From positions 186,001 to 250,000 of the forward strand of contig NZ_JAEEGA010000008.1 of assembly GCF_017829975.1 (NCBI RefSeq): 64,000 nt of DNA. The letters are read 5' to 3'. Below are positions 25,326 to 36,781 of the stretch, in pieces; within the stretch, counting starts at the first letter, position 1; the number at the start of each line of letters is the position of its first letter. The translations under genes were made by a program, and so were the position numbers. Source of the stretch: Vagococcus allomyrinae. GTDB taxonomy: Bacteria; Bacillota; Bacilli; Lactobacillales; Vagococcaceae. Under the pieces are notes generated by a model. That model saw only the letters and a list, made by a program, of their open reading frames with translations, did no database searches and was not told the origin of the DNA.

Positions 25326-26618
25326 TCATCTTTTTGTTCTTTGTTGATTATTTTTTCCAAAAGAAACGTCTCTAAAAGCCTCAAATAGTTGTTTATTATT
25401 ATCTGTACGACGTAAGAAATTTAATAATTGCTCGGTATACTCTAAAGAATCGCCTTTCATATTACGACGCAATTTCCATATTTCATCTAATTGAGCAGAA
25501 TCCATCAACAAGTCCTCTTTACGTGTCCCTGATTTTTTAACATCAATAGCTGGGAAAATACGGCGCTCTGAAAGTTCCCGAGATAAATGTAACTCCATAT
25601 TTCCTGTTCCTTTAAATTCCTCGTAGATCACATCGTCCATTCGACTTCCAGTATCAACTAAAGCAGTGGCCAGTATGGTGAGACTTCCACCCTCTTCAAT
25701 ATTACGAGCCGCCCCAAAAAACCGTTTAGGTTTGTAAAAAGCAGCTGGATCAATTCCGCCACTCAGTGTTCGGCCACTTGGTGGAATAACTAAGTTATAG
25801 GCCCGAGCCAGCCGGGTAATACTGTCCATTAAAATAACAACATCACGCTTATCTTCTACTAGACGCATCGCACGTTCCAAAACGAGCTCTGATACTCTTG
25901 TATGATTTTGCGGCTGTAGATCGAACGTGGAGGACACTACATCCGCTTTTACGCTACGTTCAATGTCCGTCACCTCTTCTGGACGCTCATCGATTAGCAA
26001 GACGATTAGTTCCACCTCAGGGTGATTTTCAGTGATTCCATTGGCAATTTCTTTTAGCACAGTCGTTTTCCCTGCTTTAGGTGGTGCTACAATCAATCCC
26101 CGCTGTCCAAAACCAACAGGAGAAAAGATGTCAATCATGCGAGTGCTTAGGCGCCCTTTAGATGTAGCCAATGTCAGTTGACGATCAGGGTACAAAGCCG
26201 TCATAGCAGGGAAATGCGGACGCTCCTTCGCTTCTTCTGGATTTTTACCATTCACTGATTCTACGTGCATTAATCCATAATAACGTTCTGATTCCTTTGG
26301 AGGGCGGGCCTTTCCAGCCACTTTATCACCATTACGCAATCCAAAACGACGAATTTGAGAAGAAGAAATATAAATGTCTTCTTGACTAGCTGAATAATTG
26401 ATTGGCCGTAAAAAGCCGTAACCTTCAGACGAAATAATGTCCAAAACACCTTCCATCATAAAAAAGCCTTGCTTCTCAGCTTGAGCCCGTATAATAGCTA
26501 AGGACAATTCCTTTTTGTTCATCTGACTGTAATAAGGAATTTTAAAATTTTTGGCATAGGTATAAATTTCTTTTAGAGTACTGTTTTCCAGTTCTCCCAT
26601 TGTTAAATAATCTTTCAT
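25326..26618 (-). CDS. rho: Transcription termination factor Rho
   Basis: A 430-residue hexameric RNA helicase. The N-terminal Rho_N domain has '[20 protein letters not shown]', the OB-fold has 'GYGFLRP', and the ATPase core carries '[18 protein letters not shown]' (P-loop), '[16 protein letters not shown]' (Walker B) and '[14 protein letters not shown]' (Q-loop region). Rho stops untranslated transcripts. ATG 26618 is chosen; a TTG directly before it could also serve. It lies 102 bp after murA on the same strand and before rpmE2, a common Firmicute order. Confidence 0.96.
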   Translation of the reverse strand: MKDYLTMGELENSTLKEIYTYAKNFKIPYYSQMNKKELSLAIIRAQAEKQGFFMMEGVLDIISSEGYGFLRPINYSASQEDIYISSSQIRRFGLRNGDKVAGKARPPKESERYYGLMHVESVNGKNPEEAKERPHFPAMTALYPDRQLTLATSKGRLSTRMIDIFSPVGFGQRGLIVAPPKAGKTTVLKEIANGITENHPEVELIVLLIDERPEEVTDIERSVKADVVSSTFDLQPQNHTRVSELVLERAMRLVEDKRDVVILMDSITRLARAYNLVIPPSGRTLSGGIDPAAFYKPKRFFGAARNIEEGGSLTILATALVDTGSRMDDVIYEEFKGTGNMELHLSRELSERRIFPAIDVKKSGTRKEDLLMDSAQLDEIWKLRRNMKGDSLEYTEQLLNFLRRTDNNKQLFEAFRDVSFGKNNQQRTKR

Positions 26619-26720
26619 CAATTTATTGCCTCACTTCCTGAATAAAAAAAGTTATCTCCATTTAAATACCATGACACTTCTAAATTTGAATTGAGTCGCT
26701 CAAAACATCTAAATTGATCA

Positions 26721-27983
26721 TTAATCTTCTTCTACCATATAAATATCTGCACCCAGAGCCCTTAATTTTTCAATAATTGAATCATAACCCCGTAAGATAT
26801 ATTCAACATTGGTAATTTTAGTTTGACCTTCTGCCATCAAACCAGCCGTCACCAAACACGCACCCGCTCTCAAATCACTCGCGGCAACCTCTGCACCTTG
26901 CAACTTATTTGGCCCCTTTAAAAGAATCATATTGCCTTCAATTCGGGCATCTGCTCCCATACGAGCCAATTCTGGAATATGATTCACCCTTTTTTGATAA
27001 ATGCTGTCCATAACCACACTTTCCCCTTGGGCCAACAATAATAGTGGCGTCAAAGGCTGTTGTAGATCCGTCGCAAACCCTGGATAAGGATAGGTTTTAA
27101 CGTCCACTGGTTTTAACGCTTTAACAGGATGAACAAAAACGGAATCTTCTCCAATCTCCAAATCCACACCCATTTCTTCAAGCTTTGAAATAAAACTTTC
27201 GATATGCTCATGAATCACGTTTTTCACTAGAACCCCTTGGCCAACTGCCGCTGCCATTGAAATATAAGTACCAGCTTCAATTCGATCAGGGATAATCGAA
27301 TGGCGACAGCCATGTAGTTCCTTAACACCATCAATCCGAATTTCATCTGTACCAGCTCCACGAATTTTAGCTCCCATATTATTTAGCAACGTTGCCACAT
27401 CGATAATTTCAGGTTCTCTAGCAGCATTTTCGATCACTGTTCGACCTTCTGCTTTAACCGCTGCAAGCATCACATTAATCGTTGCACCGATTGATACCAT
27501 GTCCATAAAAATACGAGTCCCTTTTAAACCAGTTTCACTTGTATGTAAATAAGTTGCACCATGTTCTGTTTTTACGTTTGCACCAAGTGCTTCAAATCCT
27601 TTGACGTGCAGATCGATTGGTCTCGGCCCTAAGAAACACCCACCCGGTAACCCAACAACCCCTTCGCCAAATTTACCCAACAATGCCCCCATAAAATAAT
27701 AAGATGCCCGCAAGCTATTGATTTTACCATTGGGCATCGGCACAGAAACCATTTCAGTTGGATCAATCACCATCTGATTATCAGCAAAAGTGACTTTCAC
27801 TCCCATTATTTCAAGAATTTCTTTCAATGAATACACATCATTAATATCGGGAACTCCCTCTAAGATAACTGGGGAATCGGCAAGAATTGCAGCGGGGATT
27901 AAAGCAACGGCACTATTTTTAGCACCATTTATTGTGACTTCACCACTAAGGGGACGGCCACCATTAATAACAAATTTTTTCAT
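26721..27983 (-). CDS. murA: UDP-N-acetylglucosamine 1-carboxyvinyltransferase (MurA2/MurZ type)
   Basis: A 420-residue enzyme that transfers enolpyruvate from PEP to UDP-GlcNAc, the first committed step of peptidoglycan synthesis. It shows '[19 protein letters not shown]', the reactive cysteine C116 in '[16 protein letters not shown]', and '[14 protein letters not shown]'. Cys rather than Asp at this position predicts fosfomycin sensitivity. Low-GC Gram-positives usually have two copies; this one resembles the second (MurZ) type by sequence and its link to rho. Start choice is open: ATG 27983 fits the family; a GTG at 27995 has the better-spaced AAGGA. Confidence 0.93.
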   Translation of the reverse strand: MKKFVINGGRPLSGEVTINGAKNSAVALIPAAILADSPVILEGVPDINDVYSLKEILEIMGVKVTFADNQMVIDPTEMVSVPMPNGKINSLRASYYFMGALLGKFGEGVVGLPGGCFLGPRPIDLHVKGFEALGANVKTEHGATYLHTSETGLKGTRIFMDMVSIGATINVMLAAVKAEGRTVIENAAREPEIIDVATLLNNMGAKIRGAGTDEIRIDGVKELHGCRHSIIPDRIEAGTYISMAAAVGQGVLVKNVIHEHIESFISKLEEMGVDLEIGEDSVFVHPVKALKPVDVKTYPYPGFATDLQQPLTPLLLLAQGESVVMDSIYQKRVNHIPELARMGADARIEGNMILLKGPNKLQGAEVAASDLRAGACLVTAGLMAEGQTKITNVEYILRGYDSIIEKLRALGADIYMVEED

Positions 27984-28569
27984 TAATACTTTCACTCATT
28001 CCTTAAAAAAGCCACTGAAAAGCAGCTTGTACTATTTATTATCTAATTTGAGGTATTTCATTTTAATCCTCATCATTTTACCACAGTTTCCTCAAATTAA
28101 AAAGGATTGCTTTAACTTATTGCGTTTCCTCACCATAACCTCTCACCATGAAACACTTTGTTTCACACAAGAAATAGTATTCTAAACACTTATAAGGCGT
28201 GACAATGATGATAGTTAACCGTTATGATGGATATATTCCCTGATAATGGTCTATAATTAAGGTAAGAATTTTTCTAGCCTAATGATGCTAACTAAGTAGT
28301 ACAGCTTAGAAACGACAACTTGCTTTCACAGTTATTTCAAAAAGGTCTCGCTCGTTTTTGTTACTAGATAGCTCCTATTAAATAATCCTTCTTTACCGTT
28401 AAACGTTCAGCTAGAAAAAAGCTGAAAGTGCCACGCTTGGCGAATGATTATGCGAATCATCCAATGGAACTATACGTCTGATTATTTAACAGGATGTATA
28501 CAGCAACCTCCTGTTACGCTTCCTCAATTTTCCAACAGCTAACTCATAAAGAAAAGGAGATCTTCACAC
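27984..28569. other. Intergenic region between murA and the ROK kinase gene
   Basis: A divergent gap of about 586 bp. It contains a plus-strand TATAAT at 28251-28256 without a convincing -35, and repeat copy 2 at 28366-28499. No supported ORF is present. An AAAGGAGA ribosome site at the right end belongs to the ROK kinase gene. Confidence 0.5.
28366..28499. repeat. Palindromic interspersed repeat, copy 2, with a 72-bp internal insert
   Basis: The outer parts match copy 1: ATAGCTCC (28368-28375), TTAAATAATC (28378-28387), GGAACTAT (28466-28473) and GATTATTTAA (28480-28489). Between them lies about 72 bp absent from copy 1, itself holding two hairpins: TTCAGCT/AGCTGAA near 28407-28426 and GATTATGCGAATC near 28446-28458. 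This looks like a longer family member with copy 1 as the internally deleted form. Confidence 0.75.
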
Positions 28570-29466
28570 ATGACACACTACATCGGAATTGACATTGGCG
28601 GTTCTGCCATCAAACACGCTCTTCTGGACGAAAATGGCACCATCAAAGAAACAGGCAAGCTCCCTACGCCACAAAATCTGCCAGATTTTATCAAGAGTCT
28701 GAGCGATATTCAAACTACCTACAGCAACGTAACAACAGCCGGCATGGCTATCAGCATGCCTGGTTTAATCGACGCTGCAACTGGTCATGCGATTCACGGT
28801 GGAGCATTGACATTCATTCAGGATCTAAATGTTCGTTCACTCATTCAAAAGGCCTGCAAAGTACCCGTTCAAATCGAAAATGACGGCAAGTGCGCCGCTT
28901 TAGGAGAACATTGGGTCGGAAACTTAGTAGGGGTTGAGAACGGTATCGCCTTGGTCATTGGTACTGGCATTGCTGGTGGAATCATTGTTAATAACCAATT
29001 AGTCCGAGGTCACCATTTAACAGCTGGCGAATTTTCTTACATGCGCACCAATAGCGACTCCGACGATTTTCAACATTTATTTGCCATGGAAGGCAGTTCT
29101 ATCGCTTTAAGTAATACTTACGCAGATCTCAAAGGCCTTAACAACGATCAAATGGATGGGAAACAATTTTTTGCCAACGTTGCTCTTCAAGAAACAGACG
29201 CAGTCGCATTATTAGAGAGCTATAGTAACAAATTGGTCGTTCAAATCATGAACTTACAGACCATTCTCGACCCAGAAATCATCACGATTGGCGGAGGGAT
29301 CAGCAGACAAACACTATTGTTTGAAGCCATTGACCGTCACATCGACAGGCTTATCGCTAATTTTCCTCTACCACTCGTCAGACCTAACGTCAAACAATCC
29401 ACATTAGGTAACAACGCCAATTTAATTGGCGCTCTAAAAAACTTCCTTGACAAAGAAGAGCATTAA
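28570..29466 (+). CDS. ROK-family sugar kinase, possible beta-glucoside kinase
   Basis: A 298-residue ROK kinase. The phosphate-binding 'GIDIGGSAIKHALL' is at 5-18, the catalytic aspartate in 'IENDGKCAALGEHW', and 'GTGIAGGIIVNNQLVRGHH' and 'ILDPEIITIGGGIS' follow. The Cys-rich zinc motif found in many glucokinases and ROK repressors is missing, and there is no helix-turn-helix, so it is an enzyme of the zinc-free branch. A GH1 6-phospho-beta-glucosidase gene starts 158 bp downstream on the same strand. Together they suggest cytoplasmic phosphorylation of a beta-glucoside followed by hydrolysis, the role known for BglK, but substrate specificity is inferred from context. AAAGGAGA precedes the ATG. 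Confidence 0.82.
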   Translation: MTHYIGIDIGGSAIKHALLDENGTIKETGKLPTPQNLPDFIKSLSDIQTTYSNVTTAGMAISMPGLIDAATGHAIHGGALTFIQDLNVRSLIQKACKVPVQIENDGKCAALGEHWVGNLVGVENGIALVIGTGIAGGIIVNNQLVRGHHLTAGEFSYMRTNSDSDDFQHLFAMEGSSIALSNTYADLKGLNNDQMDGKQFFANVALQETDAVALLESYSNKLVVQIMNLQTILDPEIITIGGGISRQTLLFEAIDRHIDRLIANFPLPLVRPNVKQSTLGNNANLIGALKNFLDKEEH

Positions 29467-29624
29467 GCTGAGCTGATGACTGACTCCCAACAAAAAAACA
29501 GGTTATTTTCAAAAAAATCCTCAGCTATGTCTTCCTCATTCAATAGTCGTTATAATAAGGAAGTAATGAGTGAAATAATTTTACTCAATCAATATACAGA
29601 TAAAACAATAAGGAGTGAAGGTAA

Positions 29625-31061
<1,437 letters not shown>

Positions 31062-31063
31062 AC

Positions 31064-31099
31064 AAAATCCCCTGCTTGTCATTTCAAGCAGGGGATTTT
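31064..31099. terminator. Bidirectional terminator between the GH1 gene and the lipoprotein gene
   Basis: A perfect 15-bp stem (31064-31078 with 31085-31099), six-base loop, A-run on the left and T-run on the right. It serves the convergent genes on both sides and abuts both stop codons. Confidence 0.9.
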
Positions 31100-31804
31100 T
31101 TAATAGGGCATAACGAGAATATGGGTAATTTCATTAATGACCCTTTGTTCATCGTTGACTTCCCAATATTTTTTTCGTTCTTTATTTGTTTCCAAAACTA
31201 AGGTGACAACCTTCGGCTCACTGGCCATCTCCATGTCTGCAATAGCTTGAACCATGATTTCGTTAATGTTTTTAGGGTCCTCATGAAACTCATCAACGAC
31301 TTGTTTGGCCTTATCGAGATCAGCTTTAGATGTAAGATTACGCAAATCTTCCTCTGTTTTGACATTTTCAATGCCTGCACTCGTGACCAGTTCGATAATT
31401 TTTTCAATCGATAAGCGCTGTAACTCTGCCTCAAACTTATCTGTTGCTAGCCCTTTGATGGTTAATTCGATCGTCGCCTCATCTTGAGTTTCTTTGACAA
31501 CCTTTACCTGATAACTAGTTCTTTCTTGCAAAACTGTAAACATAGCGTCTGCCGCTTTTTTTGACTCATCCTCTTCAAGTCCTAACTCAGCTAACTGCAC
31601 AGCCAGCTGCTCAGTCATCGCAGTATCATCACTTTCAACAATTTTCTTGCCAAAACTTTTTTCATACTGATCGAAGTCTTTCAAATAGAACTCGGCATTC
31701 ATAAAAGCTTCAGCAGATACCTTGGCTGCCTCTTTTTTGTTGCAAGCCCCTAAAAAAACAATGGCGGTGACCATTAAAAACGCCCATATCACCTTTTTTT
31801 TCAT
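31100..31804 (-). CDS. Putative lipoprotein, DUF5105-like
   Basis: A 234-residue secreted lipoprotein. The signal peptide 'MKKKVIWAFLMVTAIVFLGAC' has a lipobox LGAC with the lipidated Cys at 21. The mature part is charged, helical and resembles the Gram-positive DUF5105 lipoproteins (regularly spaced 'AEAFMNAEFYLKDFDQYEKSFG' and 'KGLATDKFEAELQRL'). Function is unknown. It is transcribed alone, ending at the bidirectional terminator. The family assignment is from overall pattern; the lipoprotein call is secure. Confidence 0.75.
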   Translation of the reverse strand: MKKKVIWAFLMVTAIVFLGACNKKEAAKVSAEAFMNAEFYLKDFDQYEKSFGKKIVESDDTAMTEQLAVQLAELGLEEDESKKAADAMFTVLQERTSYQVKVVKETQDEATIELTIKGLATDKFEAELQRLSIEKIIELVTSAGIENVKTEEDLRNLTSKADLDKAKQVVDEFHEDPKNINEIMVQAIADMEMASEPKVVTLVLETNKERKKYWEVNDEQRVINEITHILVMPY

Positions 31805-31915
31805 CCAGCTTCACTCCCACACTATCCCATACTTATTTTCATTACGCACTTAAATAGACCACTTCTTCAAAGGTAACATACTTTTACAAACAAAAAAAGG
31901 ACTTAAATTTATCAT

Positions 31916-32374
31916 TTATTCCTCATCGGCTTGAATCGCCCCGAGAACTTCTAGCATCGACAATGCTCTTTCAATAGGTAAGACAAGTTTCGTTATACGC
32001 GACACGTCCATCTCAACAGGTTCTGTTTGACTGACCAGCGTCTGAAACATCTCTCTTTTTATTTTTTTACTCCTTTGAGCTAATTCGCTTTCCTGAACCA
32101 TCCGTTCTTTCAACGAGCGCTTAACGGTCAGAGCTTTCGTTCGTACTCGTCGTCCGTCACTGGTTCGTAAAATATCCCGATTGCCATCAATGGTCTCCAA
32201 GATCCCTCTTAGTTCTTCAGTTGAACATTTTTCTTTTACTTCAATACACGCCACCTTTTTCTTCTTTCGGCGGTGTTTACGCTTATTTGACTCCCCAAAA
32301 GCAGCCAACTCCAACTCAAGAAGCGGTGCCAAATTACCATTAATGTACAATTGCTTTTTCTGTATTTTTTGCAA
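31916..32374 (-). CDS. Basic hypothetical protein, 152 residues
   Basis: I do not recognise this protein. It has no signal peptide or membrane segment, a strongly basic patch around 30-41 ('NKRKHRRKKKKVACIEVK') and a second basic region near 80-110, then an acidic helical C-terminus. It starts with a TTG at 32374 after GAGGAGAGGAAG; the site is strong, so the ORF is probably real. The basic patches suggest nucleic acid binding, but there is no recognisable domain. It stands alone between the lipoprotein and VOC genes. Confidence 0.55.
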   Translation of the reverse strand: MQKIQKKQLYINGNLAPLLELELAAFGESNKRKHRRKKKKVACIEVKEKCSTEELRGILETIDGNRDILRTSDGRRVRTKALTVKRSLKERMVQESELAQRSKKIKREMFQTLVSQTEPVEMDVSRITKLVLPIERALSMLEVLGAIQADEE

Positions 32375-32497
32375 CTGACTTCCTCTCCTCTGTCATTTAT
32401 TCGTCTGCTTAAACCTCTTTAAAAATGAACGTTAAACATAACTTTTTATATTATAACATGTTTTGTTAAAATTGGCGGTCTTAATTTCCCACAAAAA

Positions 32498-32532
32498 AAT
32501 AAACGAATTTAGACATCTAAACTCGCTTATTT
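32498..32532 (-). terminator. Terminator of the VOC protein gene
   Basis: A 16-17 bp stem with a few G-U pairs (about 32498-32513 with 32516-32532), followed by TTTTTTT on the minus strand, just after the stop of the gene at 32543. It is typical of intrinsic terminators. Confidence 0.8.
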
Positions 32533-32542
32533 CAACTAACCT

Positions 32543-33418
32543 TTACTTCTTTACGTCTTTCACATGAAACCAAACATGGATACCATTAGGATCATCAATT
32601 TCTAGAATTTGCTTGCCTTTATTATAAAAGAAATGCTGATTCAACTGAATCAAGTGCTCCTGTAAAGCCACTAATTCCGTTTCCGTCGCGAGCTTGAAAG
32701 ACAAATAGTCCAATCCAAAATTTTCATCATCTTGATCTTCAACATTAATTTGATTAAACGTATTGATAGCAATGTGATGATGATAGTCCCCTGCTGCTAA
32801 GTATCGTAAACTCGGAAAAGCCGCGCTAGTCAACTTAAATCCTAACACATCAGTATAAAACTGTTGACTTGCCTCTAAATCAGCTACATTTAAATGCACA
32901 TGCCCCAGTCCTGCTTCAAGAGGTAATTTGCTAAACGACTCCGTTGCTTCAGTCAATAAACTTTGAGTGTCCAATCTACCTAAAACACTATCCATCGTAC
33001 CTTCCGTGTGATAATCCCATTCCTCTTTTGGCTTATCCCAAGATATCTTAATACCGTTAAATTCTGGGTCTTTCAAATAAATAACCTCGCTATGGCCTAA
33101 ATCACTCATGCCAACAATCGGGTAGTCCATTTTTAACAAATGTTGATATAATGCACTTAAGTCGCGCCTTTCAGGTAACAAAATCCCGAAATGGTACAAC
33201 CCATTGTGACTAGTTTCACTTGGCATACCATCTTCTTTTTCCAATAAACAAATGAACGTCCTTTTGGCTTCTTTAACGCCTAAAAAGGCCATCCCATTTT
33301 CTTCACGCATAACATCTAGCCCCAAGATCGACTTAAAAAAGTCCACTTCTTTGTCAATATCCTTTACCTTCAAGGCAACCAGAGCCAACTTTGTTTCTTC
33401 ATTGAGTTTATAACTCAT
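32543..33418 (-). CDS. Two-domain VOC (glyoxalase/extradiol dioxygenase-like) protein
   Basis: A 291-residue protein made of two VOC modules (about 8-130 and 168-288), similar to the Bacillus CatE-type ring-cleavage dioxygenases. Candidate metal ligands in the second module are H173 in 'GLGHVHLNV', the His run in 'GDYHHHIAINT' and the Glu of 'KQILEIDDPNG'. Such proteins often catalyse extradiol cleavage of catechol-like compounds, but the family also includes proteins with other substrates, so the reaction is not certain. It is monocistronic with its own terminator. Confidence 0.8.
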   Translation of the reverse strand: MSYKLNEETKLALVALKVKDIDKEVDFFKSILGLDVMREENGMAFLGVKEAKRTFICLLEKEDGMPSETSHNGLYHFGILLPERRDLSALYQHLLKMDYPIVGMSDLGHSEVIYLKDPEFNGIKISWDKPKEEWDYHTEGTMDSVLGRLDTQSLLTEATESFSKLPLEAGLGHVHLNVADLEASQQFYTDVLGFKLTSAAFPSLRYLAAGDYHHHIAINTFNQINVEDQDDENFGLDYLSFKLATETELVALQEHLIQLNQHFFYNKGKQILEIDDPNGIHVWFHVKDVKK

Positions 33419-33719
33419 CGTTTCACTTCTCCTTACTCAAAACTATGACTTTATATTATCTATAATTATCCTACCATTTTTTTTAGAAAAAGGATACTTT
33501 TTTGATGTAAGCCCCCTTAGTTTGTTATTTTTCGATGCATTTTTGCATAAAAAAAAAACTTGTCTTAGTATGTCATTCTCTTTATCGGAACTTCTCGTCT
33601 CTTTATTAAGGAAACGAACCAAATTTGTCTCAAACAACATTCTGAATGATTAGTGACCAGCTAAATATTCTTTAAGATAACGTCTTCATTCTCACTGACT
33701 GATCTTCATCAGAATAAAC
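33419..33719. other. AT-rich divergent gap between the VOC gene and brnQ
   Basis: Contains poly-T/poly-A runs and a weak minus-strand TATA-like sequence near 33455-33470 for the VOC gene. A 65-codon minus-strand ORF here has no ribosome site and low-complexity composition and is not accepted. The brnQ promoter begins at its right end. Confidence 0.5.
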
Positions 33720-33748
33720 TTGAAAAGGTTAAGAAAACATAGTATGCT
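33720..33748 (+). promoter_or_regulatory. Sigma-A promoter of brnQ
   Basis: TTGAAA (33720-33725), 17-base spacer, TATGCT (33743-33748). Transcription would start near 33755, giving a leader of about 54 bases that contains a perfect 8-bp hairpin. Confidence 0.65.
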
Positions 33749-33768
33749 CAATAAGTAATTATTCACTG

Positions 33769-33788
33769 GCATGACGGGTGCGTCATGC
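33769..33788 (+). promoter_or_regulatory. Perfect hairpin in the brnQ leader
   Basis: GCATGACG (33769-33776), loop GGTG, CGTCATGC (33781-33788). It ends 6 bases before the AAGGAG ribosome site. There is no T-run, so it is not a terminator; it may stabilise the mRNA, bind a regulator or modulate ribosome access. Confidence 0.55.
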
Positions 33789-33808
33789 TATTTATTAAGG
33801 AGATTTAT

Positions 33809-35167
33809 ATGTCAAAAAAATTACCCTTTTCTGCCTATTTAACAATCGGTTCCATGCTTTTCGGCTTATTCTTTGGGGCTGGGAATCTGATTTTTCCAGT
33901 TCATATGGGGCAACTTGCTGGAAATCAGACCCCTGTTGCAACGCTCGGTTTCATTTTAACAGGAGTCGGTTTGCCTTTTTTAGGCGTCTTAGCAATTGGA
34001 TTCTCCCAAAGTAATGGACTCTATGATTTAGCTAGTCGCGTCCATCCAGCTTTCGGTTTATTTTTCACGATGGCACTGTACTTAACCATCGGACCTTTTT
34101 TCGCATTGCCTAGGACTGCTACCGTTTCTTACGAAGTTGGTCTTGCGCCTTATATTCCTGAAAATCACCAATTTTTAGCTCTGTTAATCTTTTCTCTTGC
34201 TTTTTTTGTCTTAGCTTGGCTCTTTTCACTACGACCAGCAAAAATCATGATTTGGGTAGGCAAAATATTAAACCCTTTATTCTTAATTTTTCTCGCCTTG
34301 CTAATTTTCAAAGCATTTACGCAACCGATGGGAACCATCGCTGAACAGATTTCCCAAGAAACTTACCAAACAAATTCATTTTTCACGGGATTCATAGAAG
34401 GGTACAACACGATGGACGTTCTCGCTTCGCTAGCTTTTGGCATTATCGTTGTGAACAGCATTAAATCCTTAGGTGTCACAAAGCCGAGTGAAATTGCCAA
34501 AGACACGCTTAAATCAGGTTTCGTCACCTTGATTTTAATGGCTGTCATCTATGGCAGCTTGGCCTATATGGGGGCTACAAGCGTTAGCCGTTTCCCTTTA
34601 TCTGAAAATGGCGGAATAGCATTAAATCAAATTTCCCATCATTACTTCGGCTCTTTCGGTAGTCTCTTATTAGCAATCATTGTCACCTTAGCCTGTTTAA
34701 AAACTGCAATTGGTCTTATTACAGCTTGTAGCGAAACGTTTGTGGAGTTATTTCCTCAGATTTCATATCGACATTACGTTCATCTTTTTAGCATTGCAGG
34801 ATGCGCCATTGCCAATGTTGGCTTAACCTCCATAATTAAATTATCGATTCCTGTTTTGATGTTTTTATATCCACTGGCAATTGTTTTAGTACTATTAGCT
34901 TTTTTGTCTCCTCTTTTTAACCACCGACCGATTGTTTATCAAATAACCATTGGGGTGACATTCATTATTAGCATTGTGGAAGGCCTAAAAGCTGGCTCAG
35001 CTTCCTTTAAAGCCTTACCTGGTATTCATCAGATCATAAATTTCTTTGATGCGGTCTTGCCTTTTTCCGCTGTTAATATGGGCTGGATTCTTCCAGCTCT
35101 GATTGCTTTGGCTATTGGCTGGGGAATAAGTTTACAGTCAACTAGACAAAAAACTGACCTCAAGTGA
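33809..35167 (+). CDS. brnQ: Branched-chain amino acid carrier BrnQ
   Basis: A 452-residue membrane protein with about 12 hydrophobic segments. 'GSMLFGLFFGAGNLIFPVHMGQLAG' near the start and 'GPFFALPRTATVSYEVG' are hallmarks of the LIVCS (BrnQ) family. It takes up leucine, isoleucine and valine with a cation. ATG 33809 is chosen (AAGGAG 7 bases upstream); the ORF extends 8 codons more through the hairpin. It is monocistronic, ending at a terminator shared with the convergent permease gene. Confidence 0.93.
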   Translation: MSKKLPFSAYLTIGSMLFGLFFGAGNLIFPVHMGQLAGNQTPVATLGFILTGVGLPFLGVLAIGFSQSNGLYDLASRVHPAFGLFFTMALYLTIGPFFALPRTATVSYEVGLAPYIPENHQFLALLIFSLAFFVLAWLFSLRPAKIMIWVGKILNPLFLIFLALLIFKAFTQPMGTIAEQISQETYQTNSFFTGFIEGYNTMDVLASLAFGIIVVNSIKSLGVTKPSEIAKDTLKSGFVTLILMAVIYGSLAYMGATSVSRFPLSENGGIALNQISHHYFGSFGSLLLAIIVTLACLKTAIGLITACSETFVELFPQISYRHYVHLFSIAGCAIANVGLTSIIKLSIPVLMFLYPLAIVLVLLAFLSPLFNHRPIVYQITIGVTFIISIVEGLKAGSASFKALPGIHQIINFFDAVLPFSAVNMGWILPALIALAIGWGISLQSTRQKTDLK

Positions 35168-35177
35168 GGTCAGTTTT
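35150..35177. terminator. Bidirectional terminator between brnQ and the APC permease
   Basis: A 12-bp perfect stem (35150-35161 with 35166-35177) with loop AAGT. It overlaps the last codons and stop of brnQ and lies next to the stop of the convergent permease. A-run and T-run on the two sides suit both directions. Confidence 0.9.
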
Positions 35178-35178
35178 T

Positions 35179-36612
35179 TTAGTCTAGTTTTGGGTTAACC
35201 CTTCTCGCAATCAGTGGTAAAATCAACCCTAGAGCAACAAAGATAATCGGCGTCATAATGTTTAAAAACAATTGGAAAATCCACGCTTTAGGATCAGCTG
35301 CATACTCTAATTTAGGCACCATCCCTAAAATACAAGCAAAAGCTGTGAAAAAGAAACACCAGGCCCCGACAACAAACCCAATTTTAGGGTTCTTGATGAA
35401 TTTATAGTCTGAAACAAACCGTTTTGAATACTTATTAATCAACATATAGGCTAAAAAGACCCAAAGATAACGCAATGGCATCACAACTGAATTCAAGTTA
35501 AGCAACCAGCGATATAATTCACTCATATTGCCAATCCCTAAAGATGGCACAATAATTAAGATACTTACCAATACTCCTGTCATAATATACCCATTAATCG
35601 GCGTTCCTTTTTTATTTAACTTCGCTAAAGAATTCGGAACAAATTCCGGATCAGCATCAGCTAATAAAATTTTAAGTGGGGCATCAATTGAAAATGCTAA
35701 GGCTGAGATTTGTGCCAAAGCATTCGCAATCGCATATAAAATCATGAAAACATTTCCGACACCATAAAAATTCCCCAATCTCTGGAAGGCTTCATAAGCC
35801 CCATTTACCATCAAATCATCGGGAATATTATTGGCATCAAAGAGCATCCCCATGGCGATCGAACCTAATAAGGCGCACAAAGCAACCATTCCAGCAAGAA
35901 AAATCATACCTTTAGGAAATTCTTTCGAAGGATTTTTAGTATTATTTACATAGGGCGAGATCTTTTCACAACCTCCTACAGCAAAAACCAACATAGAAAT
36001 AGTCGTCAAGTAACCAAAATTAAATTTGGGAATATATGTGGCAACCGACGTCATATTGGGTGTCGCTACCTGAGCGCCTGTCATAGCTGGCGCCGAAACC
36101 GCCAGAATAATAAAGAGGATCGACATGACAAACATCGCAGTTCCAGCCATATTTCCGATCATTTTAAGCGTGGTTAAGCCTTTCGATGCAATCCATAAGA
36201 ATAGTAAAAAAATAGCTAAACAAATCATCGAAATTTTGAAGGCACCTACAGTTGTCACAAAAGACCCATTTCCTTTAAATAACCAGCTTAGAGCGACTAA
36301 TATCCCTTGTGGCTTTTGTGCCAAATAAGGCACATGGACCACCCAATAAGTCCAAGCCGCAAAAAATGCCAACTTCTTCGTAGACGTCTCTTTGATCCAT
36401 GAAGCGACACCACCATTCGACTCTTTAAAAGTCGAACCTAACTGTCCCACACTCAACGCATAAGGAACAAAATAAAGAATCATGATTAGAATCCATGAGA
36501 CCACAACCGTTAATCCTTGTTGAGCGTAGTTATTAACAACATTACCTAGCCCCCAAACTGAGACAAAGGCCATTAAGGCGATGTTGTACCAACGCAATTG
36601 CTTTTCGTTCAT
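35179..36612 (-). CDS. APC-family amino acid permease
   Basis: A 477-residue permease with about 12 membrane segments, and 'VSVWGLGNVVNNYAQQG' and 'VFAVGGCEKISPYVNNTKNPSKEFPKG' motifs of the glutamate/GABA antiporter-like branch of the APC superfamily (YjeM-like). The substrate is not evident; there is no decarboxylase gene nearby to suggest acid resistance. GAAGGAGAG precedes the ATG. It has a probable TTGACA promoter about 170 bp upstream and ends at the terminator shared with brnQ. Confidence 0.87.
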   Translation of the reverse strand: MNEKQLRWYNIALMAFVSVWGLGNVVNNYAQQGLTVVVSWILIMILYFVPYALSVGQLGSTFKESNGGVASWIKETSTKKLAFFAAWTYWVVHVPYLAQKPQGILVALSWLFKGNGSFVTTVGAFKISMICLAIFLLFLWIASKGLTTLKMIGNMAGTAMFVMSILFIILAVSAPAMTGAQVATPNMTSVATYIPKFNFGYLTTISMLVFAVGGCEKISPYVNNTKNPSKEFPKGMIFLAGMVALCALLGSIAMGMLFDANNIPDDLMVNGAYEAFQRLGNFYGVGNVFMILYAIANALAQISALAFSIDAPLKILLADADPEFVPNSLAKLNKKGTPINGYIMTGVLVSILIIVPSLGIGNMSELYRWLLNLNSVVMPLRYLWVFLAYMLINKYSKRFVSDYKFIKNPKIGFVVGAWCFFFTAFACILGMVPKLEYAADPKAWIFQLFLNIMTPIIFVALGLILPLIARRVNPKLD

Positions 36613-36781
36613 CTTTCTCTCCTTCTAGTTATCCAAAAAATGAAAAGATAACTTTTTAATTAAAACTCATACTCTTCCAAAGAATACTCCTATTTGCAAA
36701 GGATGGTCAACTGTTGAAATGTCTTTTTAATTAATGTCTCATTCAATTAGCCTTGAGTTCTAATATAAATGTATCATAACT

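Noticed and set aside
33443-33640. 65-codon minus-strand ORF in the gap between the VOC gene and brnQ
   Set aside because: No ribosome site, Lys/Asn-rich composition expected of AT-rich DNA, and no family resemblance.
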